A stretch of 27,881 bases of DNA, from contig CAZKOF010000023.1 in the NCBI GenBank assembly GCA_964554335.1, positions 1-27,881 of the forward strand, in the 5' to 3' direction. How positions within the stretch are numbered: position 1 is the first letter of the stretch; each line of letters starts with the position of its first letter. The stretch comes from UBA3263 sp964554335. Its GTDB lineage: Bacteria > Bacteroidota > Bacteroidia > Bacteroidales > Muribaculaceae. The position numbers were made by a program, and so were the translations under genes. The notes beneath the pieces are model-generated. The model was not told the DNA's origin and searched no databases. It saw nothing but the letters and a program-made list of their open reading frames with translations. Below, piece by piece: positions 6,782 to 14,913 of the stretch.

Positions 6782-9700
6782 TGAAACTTCAACACTTCAG
6801 CAGAGCGGCGACTGCCGCTCTGCTCTCGTTCGCGGTCACGGCTCCTGCGGGCGCCGCGGCGCGCAAGCTGCCGGGAAGCAACACGGTGCTCGCCGGAGCG
6901 ATGGTCTATAACGACCTCTGGGGCGCCACCGATGCCAACGGCAACTATCTCAACCCGATAACCTCGGGAATCTATACGTTCGGAGCACGCGCCGACGCAG
7001 AGCCGACGCTCGTTTACCGCAACGACAATATGCTCAAGCTCCGTGCCGCCGTCAAAGTCAACTCGCTCTATTACGCCATCTCGACCTCCAACTATGACTC
7101 CGAGGCTTACCTGACGATCTACGGCACAGGAACCTGGAGCCGGCAGTCGGAGTCGGAGATTGACATAGTCAACGTTCCCTCCGACATGACCTACGACCCC
7201 GTCAGCGGCAACGTCTATGGCTTCTTCTTTAACGAATCTACCCAGGAGTACAGCCGTTTCTGCAGCTTCGACACGTATTATGGCGAGGCTACGACCATTG
7301 CCGACGTCGACCGCAATGCCTTTGCTATCGCGGCAAATAAAAACGGCGAAATCTACGGCATCTGGGGCTATACGGGCTGGCTCATCAAAATCGACCCGAA
7401 GACCGGACGCTATGAGCAGATCGGCAAGACGGGCTTCGCGCCCGCCTACATCAATTCGCTGACCTTCGACGATGCCACCGGCAAGCTCTACTGGACGGCC
7501 AATGACTCAGAGGGCTATTCGGCGCTCCTGGAGGTCAACACCGCGACCGGCGCGGCGACCGAGATATGTCACTTCAAAGATAATGCCTCATTCGCCGACA
7601 TCTTTGCCATGCCCTACACAATTCCGGATGCCGCCCCCGCGGCTGTCGGAAACGCCGAATTGAAGTTCCCCCGCGTGGGTGCGCTGACAGGCACGGTTGA
7701 GTGCGTGGCCCCGACCAAAACCCATAACGGAGCCACGCTCGACGGCCCGCTGACAATAGTGGTCAGCGTTGTCGGAGGCTCCGAGATTGAAATCAACGGC
7801 GTGGAACCGGGTTCGAAAGTTGTCAGCCCGGAAATCACCTTCGCCGAGGGAAACGTCACCATAGAGATTACCGCCGCCACGGCAGATTATCTCGGCGAAA
7901 CGGTCAGTATTACATCCCGCGTCGGCGAGGATATTCCCGGAGCACCTTCCGACGTCCGGCTCGCCGACAGTGACGGCGTGCCATCGCTGACATGGACGGC
8001 CCCGACCTGCGGCCTCAACGGCGGCACATTCGACCCGGCGGGAGTGACATATACGGTTACCCGCATGCCCGACCGAACCAAGTTCGAGGGCATCACGTCC
8101 ACCTCTTTCCGCGACGAGACCTTCAGCGGCACGGCTGCGCTCCACTACCTTGTGCAGGCCGTGAACTCAAAAGGCTCGAGTCCGGCGGCAGAGTCACAGA
8201 CGCTGGTATTCGGCGCTGACTTCTCAGTGCCTTTCACCGAAGGTTTTGATTCGGAAGAGGCCTTTGACCTCTGGACGGTCACCGACCTGGCGAGCAACAA
8301 CACCTGGACCTATGACGCAAAGGCGAAGAACATCTACCTGAAATATACGGAACCCGAGCAGGCCCACAATGACTGGATTGTGTCGCCGCGCATAAGGCTG
8401 CAGAAAGATGTTGTCTATGCGCTGACGTTCGACGCCAAGACCTACTATAAAGGCTACCCCGAGAACTTCAAATTCTGCCTCGGAGGGTCAACCGACCCGA
8501 CGTCGATGACGCAGGTAATTATTGACTGCCCGGACTATGAGAACGCAAAAGCGTTTGAATCGAAACGCGCTCTTTTCCATGTCGAGGCCGACGGATATTA
8601 TCACCTCGGGTTAAACTGCTACAGCATTGCCCATAATTGGCAGCTCACAATCGACAACATCGGCATTGCCGAGGTAAACGGCGCGGTCCCGGCAGCGGTC
8701 GGAGACCTGACCGTCACCGCCGCACCCCTCGGCGCCATGTCGGCAACCGTCGGGTTCACCGCTCCGGCGCTCGACACCAAAGGTGGTGCCCTGACGGAAA
8801 ATCTGACGGTCAATATCTATCGCAACATGTCGGCTGAACCGCTGAAAGTGCTGACCGGGATTGCCCCCGGAAGCAGTCAGAGCTGGGTCGACGCAACCAT
8901 GACCGAAGCCGATACGTATGCCTATCGGGTGGTTGCCGCAACCGAGGCCGGCGAAGGGGCCTCGGCCGAGGCTTCGGTTTTCGTCGGCGTTGACGTTCCC
9001 GGTCCTGTAGGCAATCTGCGCGCGGTCGAACATGCCGACGGCAGTGTTGACCTGAGCTGGAGCGCTCCGACTGTCGGTGCCAACGGCGGCTACTTCAATC
9101 CCGAGGGCATGACCTATCGGGTAGTACGCAGCAACGACGCCGCGGTAGTTGCCGCAGCGACATCCGAAACCTCATTGACCGACCGCCTCAATCTCTCCGG
9201 CCAGGAGCTGATGTATTACCTCGTGACTCCCTATGTCGGCGAGGTCAAGGGAATGTATAACAACACCCCGCTCAACGGAGTGTTCGGCCCCGCAATCGTC
9301 GCTCCGATGACCGAGACTTTTGCCGGCGCCGACATCGCCAACTATCCCTGGGTTTCGGAATCTGACGGCCCGAACTATCTTTGGGTGCTCGAACCTGCCG
9401 GAATCGACCCTGCGGTTTCTGACCAGAACGGCGACCGCGGCCTGGCAATGTTCGTATCCTCTGCCGAGAATATCGGCGTTACGGGTGAATTCTCTTCTCC
9501 GAAAGTAAATATCTCATCACTCGACCGACCGGTACTCTCCTTCTGGGTGTATCACTTCGGGAGCGAAGGCGATAGCGAGGTGCTGACGCTGAAAGTAATG
9601 ACTCCCGGCGAGGATTTCAAGCCGGTTGAGAGCGTGGCCATTAAGCGTAATGACGGCACAACCGGCTGGAAGCGCCATGTCGTTGACCTCGGCGCTTTCA

Positions 9701-11064
9701 AGTCGACCGAATGGTTGCGCCTCATGTTTGTCAGTACGTCGACCGGCTCGGGCAATATCCTGCTCGACAATATTGTCATCGACAACAGTCGCGGCGTCGA
9801 TATCGCGGTTGAACGTCTGAGCGGAAGCAAGCGTGTTGCCGCCGGTTTCAGCGCTCCGTTTGCCGCACGCATCGCCAATGTCGGCATGGAGCAGGCCGGG
9901 GCTATAACCTTGACTCTGGCCGACGGCGAGGGCCGCACGCTGGCAACCGAAACGCTCGGCGGACTCGCCTCGGGCAAGACCGTTGACGTTGAGTTCGCAC
10001 CCGAACTTGCCGCCGGCCGCCACTCGCTGACTCTTACGGCGACATGCGGCGCCGACGATAATGCGGCGAATAATTCCGCCTCGGTCGATGTCGAGGCCGT
10101 GGAGGCAGTGATTGCATCTCCCTCGGGTTTGCAGGCGACTGCTGCCGACGGTGGGGTCGTGCTCTCGTGGAACGCCCCTTATAGCCGCGCATATGTTACC
10201 GACGACATGGAGAGCTATGCCGACTGGGCGATTGACGCTGTTGGCGACTACACTCTCATTGACCTCGACTACAGCAACACGCATTATATCAATAAAGACC
10301 TCGAGGAGTATCCGTCGATGACGGCGCCCAAGTCATTCCAGGTGTGCAACGCCAAGACCCTCGGCATCGACATCTGGGACGAAGGCACCCCCCACTCGGG
10401 CAATAAGATGCTCATGAGCATGGCGTCGGTCAGCGGTGCCAACAGTGACTGGCTGATCTCACCGATGCTCAACGGAGCGGAGCAGACCGTGTCGTTCTAT
10501 GCAAAGGCGTTTACTGCTCAGGACACTCCCGCCGAGCGCATGAGGGTGCTCTACTCGACGGGGTCGACCGACCCCTCGGAGTTCACGCCGGTCCATAGTG
10601 CCGCTTTCATCGAGGTGCCTGACCTGTGGATGGAATATCGCTACGTTGTTCCCGCCGGAACGCGCTATTTCGCCATCAACTGTGTCAGTGTCGATGCGTT
10701 TGCGCTCTTTGTCGACGACATTTCGTTCAATGACCTGACGGTGCCCGCGCTCGACGTAACGGCCTACGAGGTCGTTCGCAACGGCGAGGTTATCGCAACC
10801 GTCGACCGCGAGGGCTATGTTGACCCCGCGCCGTTGGCCGGCAAGTCGGTCTACACCGTGCGCGCCCTTTTCGGCGACATTGTCAGCCCCGCCGCCGATG
10901 ATGCCGTTGTCGAGTTCTCCGAAATCACCGGGATTGAAAGCGGCGCCGCCTCGGCCGACGAGGTTATCTACGACCTGCAGGGACGCAGGGTTATGACGTC
11001 GCCACGCCGCGGCATCTACATCAGAGTCCGCGACGGCAAAGCCTGCAAAGAGCTGATGAGATAG
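6781..11064 (+). CDS. Large secreted surface protein with Fn3, adhesin-like and CARDB domains
   Basis: 1427 residues with an N-terminal signal peptide (about 1-25). An N-terminal region (about 30-285) has repeated short beta motifs such as YDPVSGNVYGF, GEIYGIWG and ATGKLYWTAN, typical of a beta-propeller. Fibronectin III-like domains (LTWTAPTCGLNGG; LSWSAPTVGANGG) alternate with three adhesin/MAM-like beta-sandwiches (about 480-640, 840-1005, 1140-1320; DWIVSP and DWLISP). A CARDB-like domain spans about 1006-1110. The C-terminus (about 1381-1427; YDLQGRRV, RRGIYIRVRDGK) resembles a degenerate type A T9SS tail. Its ATG overlaps the upstream TAA by one base (TAATG), so the two genes are one operon and probably act together at the cell surface. 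No protease or glycosidase signature was seen; ligand unknown. Confidence 0.9.
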   Translation: MKLQHFSRAATAALLSFAVTAPAGAAARKLPGSNTVLAGAMVYNDLWGATDANGNYLNPITSGIYTFGARADAEPTLVYRNDNMLKLRAAVKVNSLYYAISTSNYDSEAYLTIYGTGTWSRQSESEIDIVNVPSDMTYDPVSGNVYGFFFNESTQEYSRFCSFDTYYGEATTIADVDRNAFAIAANKNGEIYGIWGYTGWLIKIDPKTGRYEQIGKTGFAPAYINSLTFDDATGKLYWTANDSEGYSALLEVNTATGAATEICHFKDNASFADIFAMPYTIPDAAPAAVGNAELKFPRVGALTGTVECVAPTKTHNGATLDGPLTIVVSVVGGSEIEINGVEPGSKVVSPEITFAEGNVTIEITAATADYLGETVSITSRVGEDIPGAPSDVRLADSDGVPSLTWTAPTCGLNGGTFDPAGVTYTVTRMPDRTKFEGITSTSFRDETFSGTAALHYLVQAVNSKGSSPAAESQTLVFGADFSVPFTEGFDSEEAFDLWTVTDLASNNTWTYDAKAKNIYLKYTEPEQAHNDWIVSPRIRLQKDVVYALTFDAKTYYKGYPENFKFCLGGSTDPTSMTQVIIDCPDYENAKAFESKRALFHVEADGYYHLGLNCYSIAHNWQLTIDNIGIAEVNGAVPAAVGDLTVTAAPLGAMSATVGFTAPALDTKGGALTENLTVNIYRNMSAEPLKVLTGIAPGSSQSWVDATMTEADTYAYRVVAATEAGEGASAEASVFVGVDVPGPVGNLRAVEHADGSVDLSWSAPTVGANGGYFNPEGMTYRVVRSNDAAVVAAATSETSLTDRLNLSGQELMYYLVTPYVGEVKGMYNNTPLNGVFGPAIVAPMTETFAGADIANYPWVSESDGPNYLWVLEPAGIDPAVSDQNGDRGLAMFVSSAENIGVTGEFSSPKVNISSLDRPVLSFWVYHFGSEGDSEVLTLKVMTPGEDFKPVESVAIKRNDGTTGWKRHVVDLGAFKSTEWLRLMFVSTSTGSGNILLDNIVIDNSRGVDIAVERLSGSKRVAAGFSAPFAARIANVGMEQAGAITLTLADGEGRTLATETLGGLASGKTVDVEFAPELAAGRHSLTLTATCGADDNAANNSASVDVEAVEAVIASPSGLQATAADGGVVLSWNAPYSRAYVTDDMESYADWAIDAVGDYTLIDLDYSNTHYINKDLEEYPSMTAPKSFQVCNAKTLGIDIWDEGTPHSGNKMLMSMASVSGANSDWLISPMLNGAEQTVSFYAKAFTAQDTPAERMRVLYSTGSTDPSEFTPVHSAAFIEVPDLWMEYRYVVPAGTRYFAINCVSVDAFALFVDDISFNDLTVPALDVTAYEVVRNGEVIATVDREGYVDPAPLAGKSVYTVRALFGDIVSPAADDAVVEFSEITGIESGAASADEVIYDLQGRRVMTSPRRGIYIRVRDGKACKELMR

Positions 11065-11088
11065 GCCGCGCCCCATACGTTACGAAGC

Positions 11089-11137
11089 GCTCCGTGGAGC
11101 GTCTGCAACTCGCAGACACTCCACGGAGCTGATTTTT
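11089..11137 (+). terminator. Terminator of surface-protein operon
   Basis: An 18-bp stem with one mismatch (arms 11089-11106 and 11112-11129, five-base loop) is followed by TTTTT at 11133-11137, 25 nt after the stop codon. The stem is strong enough to act in both directions. Confidence 0.85.
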
Positions 11138-11156
11138 CAGGGGCAGGAGTGGCAGA

Positions 11157-11337
11157 AATGTTCGGGAGGGTGTGTCAAAATTCAGTCGCCATTATGGAGG
11201 CCGAATGCTTTAGCTTTCGGCACCGCGACGCGAAGCTTGATTTTCAGGAGTTTGACGTAGTGGCCAAAGCTAAAGCATTGGCCCTCCATATTGCTTCGCG
11301 ACGCGATTTTGAATTTTGACACACCCTCCTGAATGTT
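11157..11337. mobile_element. MITE-like inverted-repeat element with candidate target duplication
   Basis: Perfect 20-bp inverted repeats (11165-11184 and 11310-11329, beginning GGAGGGTGTGTCAAAATT) enclose a partly palindromic interior; AATGCTTTAGCTTT at 11204-11217 has its exact reverse complement at 11266-11279. Two bases outside each repeat the hexamer AATGTT occurs on both sides (11157-11162 and 11332-11337), a candidate target-site duplication. The element (11163-11331) is about 169 bp and has no transposase, so any movement would need a transposase in trans. Family not identified. Confidence 0.6.
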
Positions 11338-11390
11338 TCCAAATAGGTACAATATTTAAGGTAAAAAAGATTGAATGATTTTTTCTGATG

Positions 11391-11421
11391 CAAAGATGGC
11401 GTTTTTTTGTCAGCAGTGCAA
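11391..11421 (-). promoter_or_regulatory. Orphan minus-strand promoter with no gene downstream
   Basis: Minus strand TTG (11421-11419), a 20-nt spacer and CATCTTTG (11398-11391), one base off the -7 consensus. Transcription would start near 11385 and run through the inverted-repeat element toward the bidirectional-looking hairpin at 11089-11129, with no credible reading frame. It may be a small-RNA promoter, a relic, or chance. Confidence 0.35.
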
Positions 11422-11429
11422 AAATTTCG

Positions 11430-11452
11430 GTATGTTGCTAAACATACTTTTT
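11430..11452. terminator. Probable terminator between nhaA and the repeat element
   Basis: GTATGTT (11430-11436) pairs with AACATAC (11441-11447) around a GCTA loop. T5 follows on the plus strand (11448-11452) and a short T-rich stretch on the minus strand. It lies about 30 bp past the nhaA stop and may end nhaA transcription; the stem is short. Confidence 0.45.
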
Positions 11453-11482
11453 GTAACGTCCTGATGGATTGGACGCTATAAT

Positions 11483-12910
11483 TCAATCTTCTTCGTCGTT
11501 TTCTGATTGAGGGGCTTTGGGAAGAGCGAAATGCAACCATATGTAACCGACTATGCCGGAGATAATCGAGCCGACAACGATGCCGAGTTTGGCGTGGTTG
11601 AGCAGGTCGAGCTTGTCGGCTCCCGGGAAGCTCAGGGTCGCGATGAAGAGCGACACGGTGAAGCCGATGCCGCCGAGCATACAGACCGCGGCGAAGTTGT
11701 TCCAGTTGGAGCGTGAGGGCATGGGCGCGAGTTTTAGTTTGATGCAGATCCAGCTGAAGGAGAAGATGCCGATGAACTTGCCGAAGAAGAGGCCGCAGAT
11801 AATTGCGAGCGAGACTCCTTCGAAAATCGAGACCGGATCCATGTCGAGCAGGAAGATGCCGGCATTGGCGAAGGCGAAGAGAGGAATGATGAAATAGTTG
11901 ACAACGGGGTTGAGTGCGTCTTCGAGTTCCTGCAGGGGCGAGATTACCTTGTCAGACGCGGCCTCGACCTCTTTGAGCCAGTTCATCTGCTCATTGCTCA
12001 GTATTGTCTTGCGGTTGAGTTCTTCGTCATCTTCACATCTGAAGTGGCCGATGGCATTGCGGATTTTCTGGATGTATTTCACCGGGGCATAGACCGGTTT
12101 TGCCGGAACGCAGAAGGCCACGAGCACGCCGGCGATAGTGGGGTGGATGCCGGAGTTGAGGAAGAGGAACCACACGGCGATTCCGATGAGAATATAGAAG
12201 GCTTTGCTCTGAATCTGGAAGAAGCCGCCGAGGTAGAGAATGGCAAGGAGCACGGCAGCGTAGGCAAGGAGCTGGAGGTGGAGGTCGGAGGCGTAGCAGG
12301 TTGCGATGACAACGATGCCGCCGATGTCATCGACCACGGCGAGGGTCGTTAGGAATACCTTCAGGCCGATGGGCACCCGCGAGCCGAGCATTGCGAGGAC
12401 GCCGAGCGAGAAAGCGATGTCGGTTGCCATAGGAATGGCGGCGCCGCCGCTATAGTCAGTGCCTTTTGCGAGGCAGAAAAAGATGACCACGGGAATCAGC
12501 ATGCCTCCGCATGCTCCGACAATGGGGAGCAAGGCCTGGCGAAACGACGAGAGCTCGCCGACGAGCACTTCGCGCTTGATTTCCAGTCCGATGCTGAAGA
12601 AGAACACTGCCATGAGCGCGTCGTTGATGAACTGTAGAAGGTTCATCGAGTGGCCCGAATGGCTGAAAAGGTTGAAAGTTCCGAACTGAAGGCGCACTTC
12701 GCGGGTCCAGAATTCTTCGTAGTAGGTGTTGATTCCCGGAATGTTGGCAACTATGAGCGCGAGCACGGTTGCGAAAATCAGGATGTTGCCGCCGGTTGCG
12801 TGGCGGGCCATTGCCTTGCGCGCCGCGAAGAAGACGCGGTGGGGCATGTTGTCGATTTCCGGCTCTCGTGGAGCCTGCGGTGTTTTGTCGCAATCAATCT
12901 TGTCTGACAT
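11483..12910 (-). CDS. nhaA: Na+/H+ antiporter NhaA
   Basis: 475 residues, an inner-membrane antiporter exporting Na+ in exchange for protons, used in pH and sodium homeostasis. Family signatures are clear: ATDIAFSLG with D164 and VVDDIGG with D194 and D195, the same 30-residue spacing as E. coli D133, D163 and D164. FFFSIGLEIKREVL near 103-115 is also typical. A hydrophilic insertion (about 280-325, FRCEDDEELNRKTILSNEQ) makes it longer than the E. coli protein (about 390). A charged cytoplasmic N-terminus of about 25 residues precedes the first helix. It lies 114 bp downstream of lepA on the same strand, with no clear promoter between, so cotranscription is possible. Confidence 0.96.
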   Translation of the reverse strand: MSDKIDCDKTPQAPREPEIDNMPHRVFFAARKAMARHATGGNILIFATVLALIVANIPGINTYYEEFWTREVRLQFGTFNLFSHSGHSMNLLQFINDALMAVFFFSIGLEIKREVLVGELSSFRQALLPIVGACGGMLIPVVIFFCLAKGTDYSGGAAIPMATDIAFSLGVLAMLGSRVPIGLKVFLTTLAVVDDIGGIVVIATCYASDLHLQLLAYAAVLLAILYLGGFFQIQSKAFYILIGIAVWFLFLNSGIHPTIAGVLVAFCVPAKPVYAPVKYIQKIRNAIGHFRCEDDEELNRKTILSNEQMNWLKEVEAASDKVISPLQELEDALNPVVNYFIIPLFAFANAGIFLLDMDPVSIFEGVSLAIICGLFFGKFIGIFSFSWICIKLKLAPMPSRSNWNNFAAVCMLGGIGFTVSLFIATLSFPGADKLDLLNHAKLGIVVGSIISGIVGYIWLHFALPKAPQSENDEED

Positions 12911-12918
12911 GATTCAAG

Positions 12919-12969
12919 GGCGCCTGCGGCGCCGGTTAATGGGTTATTTGGCGCCTGCGGCGCCGGTTA
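12919..12969. repeat. Two direct copies of a GC-rich palindromic 20-mer
   Basis: GGCGCCTGCGGCGCCGGTTA occurs at 12919-12938 and 12950-12969, 31 bp apart. Each copy holds a hairpin of two GGCGCC arms around TGC. They lie between lepA and nhaA and may affect readthrough or mRNA stability; no poly-T follows, so they are not simple terminators. Confidence 0.65.
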
Positions 12970-13024
12970 GAGGTTAAGGGGCAATGGAGTTCCGCTTTTG
13001 AAACATCCTCGGTCGGTTTATTGT

Positions 13025-14812
13025 TTAGTCGAGTTTGAGGACGGCGAGGAAGGCTTTCTGGGGCACTTCGACGGAGCCGATCTGCTTCATGCGCTTTTTG
13101 CCTTTTTTCTGCTTTTCGAGCAGTTTGCGTTTACGGGAGATGTCGCCGCCGTAGCATTTTGCAGTAACGTCTTTGCGCACGGCTTTGATGGTTTCGCGGG
13201 CAATGATTTTGGCGCCGATGGCGGCCTGAATGGCAATGTCGAACTGCTGGCGCGGGATGAGCTCTTTGAGCTTTTCGCACATGCGGCGGCCGAAAGTGAC
13301 GGAGTTGTCGATGTGGGTCAGGGTCGACAGGGCGTCGACGCTCTCGCCGTTGAGCAGAATGTCGAGTTTGACGAGCTTGCTTTCGCGGAAGTCGTGAAGG
13401 TGATAGTCGAACGATGCGTAACCTTTTGAAATGGACTTGAGCTTGTCGTAGAAGTCGATGACAATCTCTCCCAGGGGCATGTCGAAAATCATTTCCATGC
13501 GGTTGCCGGAAATGTATTCCTGTTTGACGAGTTCGCCGCGCTTGCCGAGGCAGAGGGTCATGATCGGGCCGATGAATTCTGCCGTAGTGATGACCGAGGC
13601 GCGGATATATGGTTCCTCGATATGGTCGATGAGGGTGGGGTCGGGGAGGCCGGCGGGGTTGTGGACCTCGGTCATGTTCCCCTTTTTGTCGTAGACGCGG
13701 TAGCTCACGTTGGGCACCGTGGTGATGACGTTCATGTCGAACTCGCGGTCGAGGCGTTCCTGGATGATCTCCATGTGGAGCAGGCCGAGGAAGCCGCATC
13801 GGAATCCGAAGCCGAGGGCCACGGAGCTTTCGGGCTGGAAAGTAAGCGAGGCGTCGTTGAGCTGTAGCTTCTCGAGCGAGGAACGCAGGTTTTCGAAGTC
13901 TTCGGTCTCGATGGGGTAGACGCCGGCGAAGACCATCGGCTTGACCTCCTCGAAGCCGTCGATTGCGGCGGCGCAGGGGCGGTCTACGTGGGTGATGGTG
14001 TCGCCGACCTTGACTTCCTTGCTGGTCTTGATGCCGGAGATTATGTAGCCGACGTTGCCGGCCGAGATTTCGCTGCGGGGTTCCATGTCGAGGCGCAGAA
14101 TGCCGATTTCGTCGGCGTGATATTCCTTGCCGGTGCTGACGAACTTGACGAAGTCGTTGGTGCGTAGCGTGCCGTTGACAACTTTAAAGTAGGCGATGAT
14201 TCCGCGGAAAGGGTTGAACACGGAGTCGAAAATCAGGGTCTGGAGCGGCGCCTCGGGGTCGCCTTCGGGGGCGGGGATGCGTTCAATGATTGCCCGCAGG
14301 ATTTCAGTCACTCCGAGGCCGGTCTTGCCGCTGGCGCGGATAATCTCCTCGGGTTTGCAGCCGAGGAGCTCCACAATCTGGTCTTCGACCTCTTCGGGCT
14401 TGGCTGAGTCGAGGTCGCATTTATTGAGCACCGGAATGATTGCCAGGTCATTGTCGACGGCCATGTAGAGGTTTGAGATTGTCTGTGCCTGAATTCCCTG
14501 CGAGGCGTCGACGATGAGCAGCGCACCCTCGCAGGCGGCGATGGAGCGGCTGACTTCATAGCTGAAGTCAACGTGTCCGGGGGTGTCGATGAGGTTGAGC
14601 ACGTATTGTTGGCCGTCGAGCTCGTAGTCCATCTGGATTGCGTGGCTCTTGATTGTGATGCCGCGTTCGCGCTCAAGATCCATGTCGTCGAGAACCTGCG
14701 CCTCCATGTCTTTCTGGCTCACGGTCTTGGTGAACTCAAGCAGTCGGTCGGCAAGAGTGCTCTTGCCGTGGTCGATATGTGCGATGATGCAAAAGTTGCG
14801 GATATTCTTCAT
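13025..14812 (-). CDS. lepA: Elongation factor 4 (LepA) GTPase
   Basis: 595 residues, full length for the family. A ribosome-associated translational GTPase that acts on stalled or mis-translocated ribosomes. G1 AHIDHGKS at 11-18, G3 DTPGH at 76-80 and G4 NKCD at 130-133 are intact, and the C-terminus (KCYGGDISRKRKLLEKQKKGKKRMK) is the LepA-specific domain. The start is fixed by homology (MKNIRNFCIIAHIDHG). The -7 box ends only 8 bp before the ATG, so the mRNA should have almost no leader. nhaA follows on the same strand. Confidence 0.97.
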   Translation of the reverse strand: MKNIRNFCIIAHIDHGKSTLADRLLEFTKTVSQKDMEAQVLDDMDLERERGITIKSHAIQMDYELDGQQYVLNLIDTPGHVDFSYEVSRSIAACEGALLIVDASQGIQAQTISNLYMAVDNDLAIIPVLNKCDLDSAKPEEVEDQIVELLGCKPEEIIRASGKTGLGVTEILRAIIERIPAPEGDPEAPLQTLIFDSVFNPFRGIIAYFKVVNGTLRTNDFVKFVSTGKEYHADEIGILRLDMEPRSEISAGNVGYIISGIKTSKEVKVGDTITHVDRPCAAAIDGFEEVKPMVFAGVYPIETEDFENLRSSLEKLQLNDASLTFQPESSVALGFGFRCGFLGLLHMEIIQERLDREFDMNVITTVPNVSYRVYDKKGNMTEVHNPAGLPDPTLIDHIEEPYIRASVITTAEFIGPIMTLCLGKRGELVKQEYISGNRMEMIFDMPLGEIVIDFYDKLKSISKGYASFDYHLHDFRESKLVKLDILLNGESVDALSTLTHIDNSVTFGRRMCEKLKELIPRQQFDIAIQAAIGAKIIARETIKAVRKDVTAKCYGGDISRKRKLLEKQKKGKKRMKQIGSVEVPQKAFLAVLKLD

Positions 14813-14820
14813 ATTGACTG

Positions 14821-14850
14821 CAAAGTTACGAAATAAAAGTTAAAAGTCAA
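14821..14850 (-). promoter_or_regulatory. lepA promoter, near-leaderless
   Basis: Minus strand TTG (14850-14848), a 19-nt spacer and TAACTTTG (14828-14821). Only eight bases separate the -7 box from the lepA ATG at 14812, so the predicted start lies within about 0-4 nt of the codon. The -33 box is in the T-rich tract that follows the terminator hairpin at 14857-14889. Confidence 0.65.
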
Positions 14851-14856
14851 AAGTTC

Positions 14857-14889
14857 AACGGCCCCGGCGCGGTTGGCGTCAGGGCCGTT
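14857..14889 (-). terminator. Terminator of glycogen operon
   Basis: AACGGCCC and GGGCCGTT (14882-14889 and 14857-14864) form an 8-bp GC-rich stem 24 bp past the GH57 stop. On the minus strand it is followed by a T-rich but interrupted tract to about 14830. Confidence 0.65.
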
Positions 14890-14913
14890 ATGGTCTTTGT
14901 CGGGGAGGGAAGA

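Noticed and set aside
11244..11540. Minus-strand open frame of 98 codons overlapping the nhaA end
   Set aside because: It crosses the inverted-repeat element and a terminator hairpin, overlaps nhaA and has no domain or promoter in a fitting place.
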